A stretch of DNA of 5,261 nt, from assembly GCA_045105075.1 (NCBI GenBank), contig JBGCDD010000132.1:1-5261 (forward strand), written 5' to 3'. Positions 1 to 5,242 of this stretch are shown here, one piece after another (position 1 is the first letter of the stretch; every line of letters starts with the position of its first letter). The position numbers and the translations under genes were made by a program. Origin of the DNA: JBGCDD01 sp045105075. Lineage in GTDB: Bacteria > Pseudomonadota > Alphaproteobacteria > Rhodobacterales > Rhodobacteraceae. The notes under the pieces are model-generated. The model searched no databases, was not told the DNA's origin, and saw nothing but the letters and a program-made list of their open reading frames with translations.

Positions 1-485
1 TGTGGCGTGTTCTGATCGAAACCGGGCTGGTTACTGCATCTGTGTGTTTCCTGATCATCGCCGCCCAGATGTATTCGCGGATGCTGGCCTTTTCCGGCGT
101 GCCGCTGGCCTTTGGCGAACTGGCCGCCGCCGCGGATTTCGGCGTTTTGGGCCTGATTTTCATGTATGTTCTGGTGGTGATCCTGTTGGGGATGATCCTT
201 GACAGCTCGTCGATCATGTTGATCCTTGTGCCGTTGATGTTGCCGATTGTGGTGCCGATGGGCGTGGATCTGGTCTGGTTTGGCATTGTCACTGTGATCG
301 CCGTTGAAATCGGGCTGTTGACGCCGCCTTTCGGCATTTCGGTCTATGTGATCAAATCGACGCTGGATGACGACAGCATCAGCCTTTTGGACATTTTCAT
401 TGGGGCGGCCCCCTTTGCGCTGATGATGCTGTTATGTTTGATCCTGATCATCCTGTTCCCCCCAATCGCCACTGCACTGTTGTAG
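1..485 (+). CDS. TRAP transporter large permease (DctM type), 3' part only
   Basis: This is the C-terminal 160 residues of a TRAP transporter large membrane subunit, the part of a tripartite ATP-independent periplasmic system that moves substrate across the inner membrane using an ion gradient. The gene enters from the left edge with its first full codon at base 3, so about 60% of a usual 420-430 residue DctM protein is missing. The visible part is strongly hydrophobic, with about four or five membrane segments (roughly residues 6-28, 45-65, 68-85, 88-110 and 135-157). It holds the family-typical stretch GMILDSSSIMLILVPLMLPI followed by EIGLLTPPFGISVYVIKS. DctM proteins carry one such glycine- and proline-rich block in each half. 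The stop at 483-485 lies 17 bases before the next gene, so the two are probably co-transcribed. The substrate is unknown; the solute-binding protein and small permease should lie to the left, outside the window. Confidence 0.93.
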   Translation, partial: WRVLIETGLVTASVCFLIIAAQMYSRMLAFSGVPLAFGELAAAADFGVLGLIFMYVLVVILLGMILDSSSIMLILVPLMLPIVVPMGVDLVWFGIVTVIAVEIGLLTPPFGISVYVIKSTLDDDSISLLDIFIGAAPFALMMLLCLILIILFPPIATALL

Positions 486-493
486 AAAAGGAG
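486..493 (+). promoter_or_regulatory. Strong Shine-Dalgarno for the cyclase gene
   Basis: AAAAGGAG begins directly after the permease stop codon and ends 9 bases before the ATG at 503. It fixes the start there and argues against an in-frame ATG at 434 that would overlap the permease gene by 52 bases. Confidence 0.8.
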
Positions 494-502
494 CGCGCCG
501 GC

Positions 503-1279
503 ATGCCCCGCACATTCATTGATCTGTCCGTCCCGCTGGAGGCCGATATTCCCTCGGACCCCGAGATCATGTTGCCCCAGATCGACTATTTTGATCACAA
601 GGCCACCGCTGAACAAATGGCCGGGTTCTTTCCCGGTCTTGAAGCCAAGGATCTGCCCGGCGGCGAAGGCTGGGCGTTGGAAAAGCTGACAATCTACACC
701 CACAACGGCACTCATCTGGACGCGCCCTATCATCATCATTCGACGATGAACGGCGGTGAACGGGCGATCACCATCGACGAAGTGCCGCTGGAGTGGTGCT
801 TTGGCCCCGGTGTGAAGCTGGATTTTCGCCATCTTGACGACGGTCACATTGTCACCCCGGACGAGGTCGAGGCCGAGCTGGAGCGCATTGGTCACGATCT
901 GCAACCGCTTGATATTGTTGTGGTCAACACGTGCGCGGGCGCGCGCTATGGTCAACCGGACTATCTGGCGCGCGGGTGCGGTATGGGCCGTGATGCCACG
1001 CTGTTTTTGTTGGAAAAAGGCGTGCGCGTCACTGGCACCGACGCCTGGAGCTGGGACGCGCCCTTTCCCCTGACCGCGCAACGTTTTGCCAATGAAAAAG
1101 ACCCCAAGATCATCTGGGAAGGGCACCGCGCCAGCATGGAGATTGGCTATTGCCACATCGAAAAACTGGCAAATCTTGACCAACTGCCTGCGACGGGTTT
1201 CACCATGTCCTGCTTTCCTTTCAAAATCAAAGCCGCCTCTGCGGGGTTCGTGCGCGCGGTGGCCATTCTGGAGACGTGA
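503..1279 (+). CDS. Cyclase family protein (kynurenine formamidase / isatin hydrolase-like metal-dependent hydrolase)
   Basis: This 258-residue protein belongs to the cyclase superfamily, metal-dependent hydrolases that open amide, lactam or ester bonds (kynurenine formamidase KynB and isatin hydrolase are known members). The defining metal motif HxGTHxDxPxH is intact at residues 67-77: H67, H71 and D73 as expected ligands, with H77 beside them. The family's second-half residues are also visible: a GTDAWSWDAP block (178-187), H208 in WEGHR and E220 in CHIEKLANL, followed by the usual C-terminal FPFKIKAASAGFVRAVAI. The protein has full family length and no signal peptide, so it should act in the cytoplasm. 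It sits 17 bases behind a TRAP permease and ahead of an OsmC-like gene, which suggests it processes the imported compound. The tryptophan-rich GTDAWSWDAP block would suit an aromatic substrate, but that is inference and the exact reaction is not determined. Confidence 0.9.
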   Translation: MPRTFIDLSVPLEADIPSDPEIMLPQIDYFDHKATAEQMAGFFPGLEAKDLPGGEGWALEKLTIYTHNGTHLDAPYHHHSTMNGGERAITIDEVPLEWCFGPGVKLDFRHLDDGHIVTPDEVEAELERIGHDLQPLDIVVVNTCAGARYGQPDYLARGCGMGRDATLFLLEKGVRVTGTDAWSWDAPFPLTAQRFANEKDPKIIWEGHRASMEIGYCHIEKLANLDQLPATGFTMSCFPFKIKAASAGFVRAVAILET

Positions 1280-1309
1280 TCCAATTTGGGGCTGCGTGCA
1301 GCCTTCATC

Positions 1310-1319
1310 AAAAGGGGGA
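1310..1319 (+). promoter_or_regulatory. Shine-Dalgarno for the OsmC-like gene
   Basis: The purine run AAAAGGGGGA ends 5 bases before ATG 1325 and selects this start over the in-frame ATG at 1286, which has no comparable site. Confidence 0.65.
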
Positions 1320-1324
1320 CAACC

Positions 1325-1846
1325 ATGACAATCGAGCAGCCCAAAACACCGCTTGAGGTGATCTTTACCTGTGCGGGTCATGCCACGGGCAAGATGCGCA
1401 ACGAATTGGATGTAAAAATGACCCATCCGATGCTGGAAGAGTTCACCCTGGCCACTGACGAGGGCCCGTTTCACGGCGGTGATGCCACCGCGCCGCCGCC
1501 GCTGGCCTTGTTCATCGGGGGCATGACCGGGTGTATCATGACCCAGTTGCGCGCGTTCGCAAAACGCATGCACGTGCAAATCGATGATCTGAAGGTGGAT
1601 TGCAAAATCGTTTGGGTCTGGACGCCGCACGACCAGATTTACGAAACCGCGCCAAAGTCCTTTGACATCGATATCCATCTCGACAGCCCCAATCCGCTGG
1701 AAGACCAGATCGCGCTGATTGCAGCTGCCAAAAAGGGCTGTTTCGTCGAACAGACCCTTGGGCAAGTGAACGTCATTCGCCACAAATTGCGCACAGAAAA
1801 CGGCTTTGTCGATATCGAACGTCTCAGCGGGGAAGGGCGCGCCTGA
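1325..1846 (+). CDS. OsmC family protein
   Basis: This 173-residue protein has the OsmC/Ohr fold signature. The first conserved cysteine is C70, in FIGGMTGCIMTQLRAFAKRM, preceded by a proline-led helix (PPPLALFIGG). The second is C139, in KKGCFVEQTLG, matching the second redox cysteine that OsmC proteins place about 65-70 residues later. Characterised members reduce organic hydroperoxides with a cysteine pair; many others have no known role. The start was set at ATG 1325, with AAAAGGGGGA at 1310-1319 just upstream; an in-frame ATG at 1286 lacks this site. Two further cysteines (C16, C93) are not family hallmarks. The gap to the cyclase gene is 45 bases with no obvious terminator, so it is probably the last gene of the transporter operon. 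It could protect against reactive products of the pathway or act on a thiol-bound intermediate; neither is shown by the sequence. Confidence 0.88.
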   Translation: MTIEQPKTPLEVIFTCAGHATGKMRNELDVKMTHPMLEEFTLATDEGPFHGGDATAPPPLALFIGGMTGCIMTQLRAFAKRMHVQIDDLKVDCKIVWVWTPHDQIYETAPKSFDIDIHLDSPNPLEDQIALIAAAKKGCFVEQTLGQVNVIRHKLRTENGFVDIERLSGEGRA

Positions 1847-1962
1847 CCCCACCACCACCCAAGTCTGCGGGCTTTGCCTTAAAAACAACACGCATCTGTG
1901 ACAAATGAACGGCTTGAGACTCAAGCCAGGACCGGGCATTTATGGGTCTATCGCCAAGACCG

Positions 1963-1967
1963 AAGGA
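1963..1967 (+). promoter_or_regulatory. Shine-Dalgarno deciding the L,D-transpeptidase start
   Basis: AAGGA lies 9 bases before ATG 1977. The in-frame ATG at 1905 has no such site and would put 24 non-hydrophobic residues in front of a clear signal peptide. The 130 bases between the OsmC-like stop and ATG 1977 hold no other gene; no convincing terminator or promoter hexamer pair was found in them. Confidence 0.65.
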
Positions 1968-1976
1968 CTGTTCGTT

Positions 1977-2636
1977 ATGCTTACCAGACGCCATTTTATC
2001 ATTTCGTCCGCCGCGCTTTTCTCTGCGCCGCTTGCCAGTCCAACATGGGCGCGGCCAACATCCAACAGCGCCATGTGGTCGTCATGGGACGCTCAGGTGA
2101 CTCCGGCGGATTATGATCCGGGCACAACGAACCCCTGGGGTCTGCACCGCCGATTGCTGCCACAGCGCGTTGAGGCAAATGCCGGTCTGGTTCCGGGTGA
2201 CATTCATGTCGATGCGGTGGCGCGATACCTGTACCATATCGAAGCGGACGGCACGGCGATGCGATACGGCGTCGCGATTGCGCGCGGCAATCTTTATGAA
2301 CCCGGCACCTATTCGATCCGTCGTAAGGCCAAATGGCCCACTTGGACACCAACGGCTGCAATGATCAAACGTGATCCAAATCTGTATGAAAAACATGCTG
2401 ATGGGATGAACGGCGGGCCAACGAACCCGTTGGGATCACGCGCTTTGTATCTGTTTGTGGGCAACCGCGACACTTATCTGCGCATCCACGGTTCACCCAG
2501 CCCGCGGTCGATCGGTGGGCGCGCCAGCTCGGGCTGTGTGCGCATGGTGATGGCGCATATCATTGATCTCTATGACAATGTAGAAGCGGGCGCGACCGCG
2601 TATCTTTACCCGCCAGAAGGACCGCTTGCGTCCTAA
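1977..2636 (+). CDS. L,D-transpeptidase (YkuD domain) with Tat-like signal peptide
   Basis: This is a 219-residue exported cell-wall enzyme. YkuD-domain L,D-transpeptidases use a cysteine to form 3-3 cross-links in peptidoglycan or to attach proteins to it, acting in the periplasm. The active-site block is complete near the C-terminus: H171-G172, then P and IGG, then S185-G186-C187-V188-R189-M190, matching the family pattern HGxxxPxxIGxxxSxGC(I/V)RM. C187 is the expected nucleophile. The N-terminus (MLTRRHF, then a hydrophobic stretch to about residue 20) has a twin arginine followed by x-F, so export may use the Tat path; cleavage after A25 (PTWA) is plausible. The catalytic domain starts near residue 70, and no LysM or other wall-binding module is present. 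It appears to be monocistronic: the gene on its right is convergent and the operon to its left is functionally unrelated. Which reaction it favours cannot be told from the sequence. Confidence 0.92.
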   Translation: MLTRRHFIISSAALFSAPLASPTWARPTSNSAMWSSWDAQVTPADYDPGTTNPWGLHRRLLPQRVEANAGLVPGDIHVDAVARYLYHIEADGTAMRYGVAIARGNLYEPGTYSIRRKAKWPTWTPTAAMIKRDPNLYEKHADGMNGGPTNPLGSRALYLFVGNRDTYLRIHGSPSPRSIGGRASSGCVRMVMAHIIDLYDNVEAGATAYLYPPEGPLAS

Positions 2637-2664
2637 AGCCCAATCTTGAAACAAGCATCTGCGA

Positions 2665-2684
2665 GGACCGACGTCAGCCGGTCC
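2665..2684 (+). terminator. Candidate terminator hairpin between convergent genes
   Basis: The arms GGACCG (2665-2670) and CGGTCC (2679-2684) pair perfectly around an 8-base loop. The hairpin lies 28 bases after the L,D-transpeptidase stop and 9 bases beyond the 3' end of the minus-strand lipoprotein gene, where a shared terminator would be expected. Downstream on the + strand there is only a weak T-rich tract (TTTCTATT from 2691), and on the minus strand none directly adjacent, so rho-independent termination is uncertain. Confidence 0.4.
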
Positions 2685-2693
2685 CGCCCGTTT

Positions 2694-2957
2694 CTATTGT
2701 GAACAGATCGGGTTTCCGTTTTTCGTTCTGAGCGGCAGGAATGTGGTTTCAACAGGTCCGCTGTAGCGATATTCATAGCAGCCATCGTTCGGGTTGATCC
2801 GCACGGCCGTCAGGTCCTGAAACGGTGCGGCCACTTCGCGAACGCCATCTGGAACGGTCCTGATAAGAGCGCCAGAAGATTGCGTTCCATTGGGCCCGGG
2901 AACGTCACAGGCTGACACTGTCAGCGTTGCCAATCCCAACAACATCAAAACTCGCAT
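2694..2957 (-). CDS. Small putative lipoprotein, function unknown
   Basis: I do not recognise this 87-residue protein. It opens with a typical lipoprotein signal: MR, a hydrophobic run (VLMLLGLATLTV) and the lipobox VSAC, with C17 as the lipidated residue. D18 at the +2 position is the residue that in enterobacteria keeps lipoproteins in the inner membrane; whether that rule holds here is unknown. The mature part is about 70 residues, with two further cysteines (C60 and C85) that could form a disulfide in the periplasm, and a segment, INPNDGCYEYRYSGPVETTFLPL, that looks like beta strands. ATG 2957 was chosen because AAGGAAG sits 8 bases upstream and translation from it gives a signal of normal length. 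An ATG at 2975 or a GTG at 2984 in the same frame would add 6 or 9 residues. It is convergent with the L,D-transpeptidase and lies downstream of tetR on the same strand, 108 bases away. Confidence 0.72.
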   Translation of the reverse strand: MRVLMLLGLATLTVSACDVPGPNGTQSSGALIRTVPDGVREVAAPFQDLTAVRINPNDGCYEYRYSGPVETTFLPLRTKNGNPICSQ

Positions 2958-2965
2958 GAATGGTA

Positions 2966-2972
2966 CTTCCTT
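2966..2972 (-). promoter_or_regulatory. Shine-Dalgarno deciding the lipoprotein start
   Basis: On the minus strand this reads AAGGAAG and ends 8 bases before ATG 2957. The same bases would be coding if the upstream ATG at 2975 were used, so this site favours the shorter protein. Confidence 0.6.
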
Positions 2973-3004
2973 CATATTCCCCACCCCATATGGGCTAATT
3001 TGAA

Positions 3005-3029
3005 AAATCGCTTATGTCCATCGCCAAGC
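3005..3029 (-). terminator. Weak candidate terminator after the tetR gene
   Basis: Read on the minus strand, CGCTTG pairs with TAAGCG (one G-T pair) across a loop of about 10 bases, and the second arm runs into ATTTTT just past the lower coordinate. It lies about 37 bases beyond the tetR stop, between tetR and the lipoprotein gene. The stem is short and the loop long, so it is only a possibility. If it is not real, tetR and the lipoprotein gene may share a transcript. Confidence 0.25.
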
Positions 3030-3065
3030 GCGGCCGCGCCGTTTTTCCCGGTGGAACCCAAGCAT

Positions 3066-3647
3066 TTATGCACGCAACCAGCGCCATGAGGCGTCCGCAA
3101 GGCACGCAACAACGGCTTTAGGGTCGCGCTCTGGGTCCAACATCAGAGCCCGCATCGCGCCTTCAACCATGCCATGTGCAATCTGCGCTGCAAGGGCGGG
3201 GTCCAGATCCTGTCGCAGTTTTTCGCGGGCCATGCCATCACGCAGATGTGCCTCAATTCGGGTGAAAATACTGTTTTTCTGATCCTGATGTGGCCTGTCA
3301 GCAAAGGATGACATCGCCATCAGCTTGGCCAGATCCTTTTCCTGATCCGCAGTGCGCAAAATTGCGGTCATGATCCGCTGAAATCGCTCGGGGAAGGGAG
3401 TGTCCCATACGTCGTCCTGATCCATCGCCGCGCCAAATGCGTCTTCAACGCGCGCCAGAACCGCGCCCAGCAACTCGGCTTTGCCCTCAAAACGCAAGTA
3501 TATTGTGCCCACTGCCACATCGGCGTCGCGCGCGATCGCCGCCAATTTTGTCGCTTCAAATCCACGGCTGGCAAAATGGGTTTGGGCTGCATCCAGAATG
3601 GCATCGGTTTTCTTGTTTCGGCTCGAGACTTGCGGTGCTTTTGTCAT
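3066..3647 (-). CDS. TetR/AcrR family transcriptional regulator
   Basis: This 193-residue protein has normal TetR-family length. The N-terminal DNA-binding domain is clear at about residues 14-60: a first helix (AILDAAQTHFASRGF), then the helix-turn-helix at about 33-52, ending in the hallmark VAVGTIYLRFEGKAELL, where most family members have G(T/S)(I/L)Y.(H/Y)F..K..L. The rest is a helical ligand-binding and dimer domain with no recognisable ligand class. ATG 3647 was chosen because the TetR domain starts soon after it. In-frame ATGs at 3683 and 3716 would add residues encoded by the palindromic operator DNA, which is not credible as protein. No Shine-Dalgarno is visible before 3647, so the message may have a very short leader. 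The gene is divergent from the SRPBCC-hydrolase pair, and two matching inverted repeats lie in the shared promoter region, so it very likely represses itself and that pair. Confidence 0.93.
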   Translation of the reverse strand: MTKAPQVSSRNKKTDAILDAAQTHFASRGFEATKLAAIARDADVAVGTIYLRFEGKAELLGAVLARVEDAFGAAMDQDDVWDTPFPERFQRIMTAILRTADQEKDLAKLMAMSSFADRPHQDQKNSIFTRIEAHLRDGMAREKLRQDLDPALAAQIAHGMVEGAMRALMLDPERDPKAVVACLADASWRWLRA

Positions 3648-3649
3648 GC

Positions 3650-3670
3650 AAAATGAATACCATTCATTTT
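3650..3670. promoter_or_regulatory. Operator-like inverted repeat O1, next to the tetR start
   Basis: AAAATGAAT (3650-3658) and ATTCATTTT (3662-3670) are a perfect 9-base inverted repeat around the 3-base spacer ACC. It ends 2 bases before the tetR ATG at 3647, so a bound dimer would cover the start region or transcription start of tetR. It shares the ATGAAT/ATTCAT half-sites with the second repeat at 3702-3720. Size and symmetry suit a TetR-family dimer. Confidence 0.75.
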
Positions 3671-3695
3671 TTTCATTGACCATTGCGATTGTTGA
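3666..3695 (-). promoter_or_regulatory. Possible tetR promoter (weak)
   Basis: On the minus strand TCAACA (3690-3695; 4 of 6 to TTGACA) and AAAAAT (3666-3671; 4 of 6 to TATAAT) are separated by 18 bases. Transcription would begin near 3659, in the middle of operator O1, leaving a leader of only about a dozen bases. The hexamer matches are modest, and position is the main support. Confidence 0.35.
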
Positions 3696-3703
3696 TCTAA
3701 AAT
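3676..3703 (+). promoter_or_regulatory. Sigma70-like promoter for the SRPBCC-hydrolase pair
   Basis: TTGACC (3676-3681; 5 of 6 to consensus) and TAAAAT (3698-3703; 5 of 6) are 16 bases apart. Transcription would start near 3710, leaving a leader of about 110 bases before ATG 3822. Operator O2 begins inside the -10 element and covers the expected start point, the usual place for a repressor site. Confidence 0.65.
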
Positions 3704-3720
3704 GAATGAGGTTCATTCAT
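3702..3720. promoter_or_regulatory. Operator-like inverted repeat O2, over the -10 and start of the + promoter
   Basis: ATGAATGA (3702-3709) and TCATTCAT (3713-3720) form a perfect 8-base inverted repeat around the spacer GGT. Its centre at 3711 is 51 bases from the centre of O1 (3660), close to five helical turns, so two dimers would sit on the same DNA face. TGAATGA/TCATTCA half-sites resemble those I recall for FadR-type TetR regulators of fatty acid degradation in Bacillus; that comparison is from memory and does not prove the same ligand. Confidence 0.78.
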
Positions 3721-3811
3721 AAACTAAAAATTGAGATGATCCGTGGTGTTTGGGTCTGACAGAAATCGCCTTTTGCATCCTGTCCAGCGGCTCATCCTTT
3801 TTTGTCAACAC

Positions 3812-3816
3812 AGAGG
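3812..3816 (+). promoter_or_regulatory. Shine-Dalgarno deciding the SRPBCC start
   Basis: AGAGG lies 5 bases before ATG 3822. The only longer in-frame alternative is a TTG at 3750 with no ribosome binding site. Confidence 0.55.
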
Positions 3817-3821
3817 CGCAA

Positions 3822-4268
3822 ATGTCAGTGCAAACCAAACCGCCGATTGCGGCGGGCTCGAACCGAAACTTCAGTTTCACGCTGGCCACCGATGCGCCGG
3901 ATCAGATCTGGCGCTTGTGGACCACACCCGCGAGCTGGGCAGATTGGGATCAGGGGCTCAAATCTGCCCGCCAAGAAGGCGAAATGGCCTTGGGATCAGT
4001 CGGTCAGATCGTGCCATTGTTCGGGCTCACATGCCGTTTTGAAGTCGTTAAATTCGAAGCAGGGCGGGGCTATGGCTTTGTCACACACTTGCCGCTGGCC
4101 ACTTTGCGGGTAGATCGGTTTTTCAACGGTGACCGCAGCGCATTCACACATCTCGTGACCTTCGCGGGTCCAATGGCCTTCCTGTTTTCACGACTGTTTG
4201 GTCCGGGTTTTCGCAAAGCACTGCCCGCAAGCATGATCGCTCTGTCGGCGCGCGCAGGGGCGATTTGA
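3822..4268 (+). CDS. SRPBCC family protein (START/Bet v1-like ligand-binding fold)
   Basis: This 148-residue protein has the size and pattern of a single SRPBCC domain, a fold with a deep hydrophobic pocket for lipids, polyketides or aromatic ligands. The N-terminal signature is strand FSFTLATDAP (17-26), the helix QIWRLWTTPASWADWDQG (28-45) with tryptophans W30, W33, W39 and W42, then the following strands. The C-terminal part (118-146) is the long helix expected to close the pocket. No catalytic motif is apparent and no export signal is seen, so it is probably a cytoplasmic binding protein or small-molecule modifier. ATG 3822 was chosen for its AGAGG site and because the domain starts there. 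Its stop lies 2 bases before the next ATG, so it is almost certainly co-translated with the metallo-hydrolase. Control by the divergent TetR regulator is inferred from operator O2 on its promoter. Confidence 0.85.
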   Translation: MSVQTKPPIAAGSNRNFSFTLATDAPDQIWRLWTTPASWADWDQGLKSARQEGEMALGSVGQIVPLFGLTCRFEVVKFEAGRGYGFVTHLPLATLRVDRFFNGDRSAFTHLVTFAGPMAFLFSRLFGPGFRKALPASMIALSARAGAI

Positions 4269-4270
4269 CG

Positions 4271-5242
4271 ATGCGGACTGTTGCCCGGCGCATGCTGTTG
4301 CGGGCCGCTGCCTTGGGTGTCGCGGCTGGCGGGTGCACGTCTGTGTTCACTCAAAGCGGCGTTTCGCCTGTTCCGGCTTCCCCTTCGCCCGGGCCGATTT
4401 CTTTGCGCCTTTCCGCGCGGATCCGGCTGCACATGTTTCAAACCGGTTGGGTGGCGGTCAAGCAAGAGCACCGGTCTTTTTCGAGCCCCGGGACCCTTCG
4501 ACTGCCGGCGATCATCGCCAGCGCCATGTGGACAGAGTGGCTTCCGATCACCGCTTATGTGATCGAACATCCCGAAGGGTTAAACGTTGTCGACACTGGA
4601 GAAACAGCGCAGATTTCCAACCCAAACTATGCGGCATGTGATCCGATAGCCGGGTTGTTTTATCGCAAAAACCTAAAGTTCTTGGTCGAGCCCAAAGACG
4701 AGATCGGACCCCAAATGGCCCGCGCGGGAATGTCCGCGGATCGGGTTCGAAACGTTGTGATGACCCATCTTCATTCCGATCACATGTGCGGCATGGGCTT
4801 TTTCCCCAAGGCCCGGTTCTGGATTTCGGCGGGCGCTGTTGCTGGGCATTCCGGGGCGTTGATGTGCCGGATCCCTGCTGAGTTGAACATCAAACCCGTG
4901 CACCAAACAGAGCGTGCAATCGGTGTTTTTGCGCAAAGCATGCCTTTGACGAAGGACGGCACCCTTTCGCTGGTTCCCACGCCCGGTCATGCCAACGGAC
5001 ATCAATCTGTATTGATCCAAGATCAAGGAACCAGCCTGTGTCTGGTTGGCGATGCGGCCTTCACGGTTGGGCAAATACAAGATGGCACTGTTGCCGGGAT
5101 TGTCGAAAACCACCGAGCTGCATTGGACAGCGCGATGCTGCTCAAGCTGCAAATGAAGCATTTTCAGACAGTGATGTTGCCGACGCACGATCCTGGCAAT
5201 GTGGCCCGTCTTGCAGACCTAAAGTTGCGCTTGGCGCTCTAG
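4271..5242 (+). CDS. Metallo-beta-lactamase-fold hydrolase, N-acyl homoserine lactonase-like, exported
   Basis: This 323-residue protein carries the full dinuclear-zinc ligand set of the metallo-beta-lactamase fold: H166, H168, D170 and H171 in THLHSDHMCG, H240 in PTPGHANGHQS, D261 in VGDAAF and H306 in LPTHDPG. The spacing, together with AYVIEHPEGLNVVDTG (about 97-112) leading the core, is that of the AiiA/AttM quorum-quenching lactonases. The position of the AiiA active-site tyrosine (DASY) reads DAAF, so F264 replaces it; AHL lactonase activity is therefore not assured and another lactone or ester may be the substrate. The N-terminus (RRMLLRAAALGVAAGGC) looks like a Tat-type or lipoprotein signal with C near residue 22, so the enzyme is probably periplasmic or membrane-attached. 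ATG 4271 was preferred; TTG 4265 would overlap the SRPBCC stop. An AGGGG at 4256-4260 lies inside the preceding gene. The protein appears complete. Confidence 0.88.
   Translation: MRTVARRMLLRAAALGVAAGGCTSVFTQSGVSPVPASPSPGPISLRLSARIRLHMFQTGWVAVKQEHRSFSSPGTLRLPAIIASAMWTEWLPITAYVIEHPEGLNVVDTGETAQISNPNYAACDPIAGLFYRKNLKFLVEPKDEIGPQMARAGMSADRVRNVVMTHLHSDHMCGMGFFPKARFWISAGAVAGHSGALMCRIPAELNIKPVHQTERAIGVFAQSMPLTKDGTLSLVPTPGHANGHQSVLIQDQGTSLCLVGDAAFTVGQIQDGTVAGIVENHRAALDSAMLLKLQMKHFQTVMLPTHDPGNVARLADLKLRLAL

Noticed and set aside
434..502. Longer start for the cyclase gene at ATG 434
   Set aside because: It would overlap the permease gene by 52 bases and lacks a ribosome binding site. ATG 503 has AAAAGGAG at good spacing and matches the family N-terminus.
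1848..1860. Short CCA-type repeat after the OsmC-like gene
   Set aside because: It has only about three or four units with no extended array or pairing, so it is not a meaningful repeat.
344..1939. Long open frame on the minus strand (531 codons) opposite the permease, cyclase and OsmC genes
   Set aside because: It lies antisense to three well-recognised genes, shows no family motif, and is rich in residues typical of the opposite strand of GC-biased coding sequence.
1905..1976. Longer start for the L,D-transpeptidase at ATG 1905
   Set aside because: It has no ribosome binding site and would bury the signal peptide behind 24 polar residues.
3028..3039. Palindrome GCGCGGCCGCGC followed by a T-run (GTTTTT) between tetR and the lipoprotein gene
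   Set aside because: It resembles a + strand terminator, but no + strand gene ends nearby, and with a minimal loop the stem is only about 4 bases. It is also just a GC-rich self-complementary string containing a NotI site.
3865..3878. Inverted repeat GAAACT-TC-AGTTTC, similar to the PsrA-type operator pattern GAAAC...GTTTC
   Set aside because: It lies inside the SRPBCC coding region, is short, and has no partner copy or promoter beside it, so chance is the better explanation.
3743..4042. Overlapping + strand frame in the SRPBCC leader and gene, starting GTG 3743
   Set aside because: It has no ribosome binding site, ends within the SRPBCC gene and shows no recognisable protein pattern.
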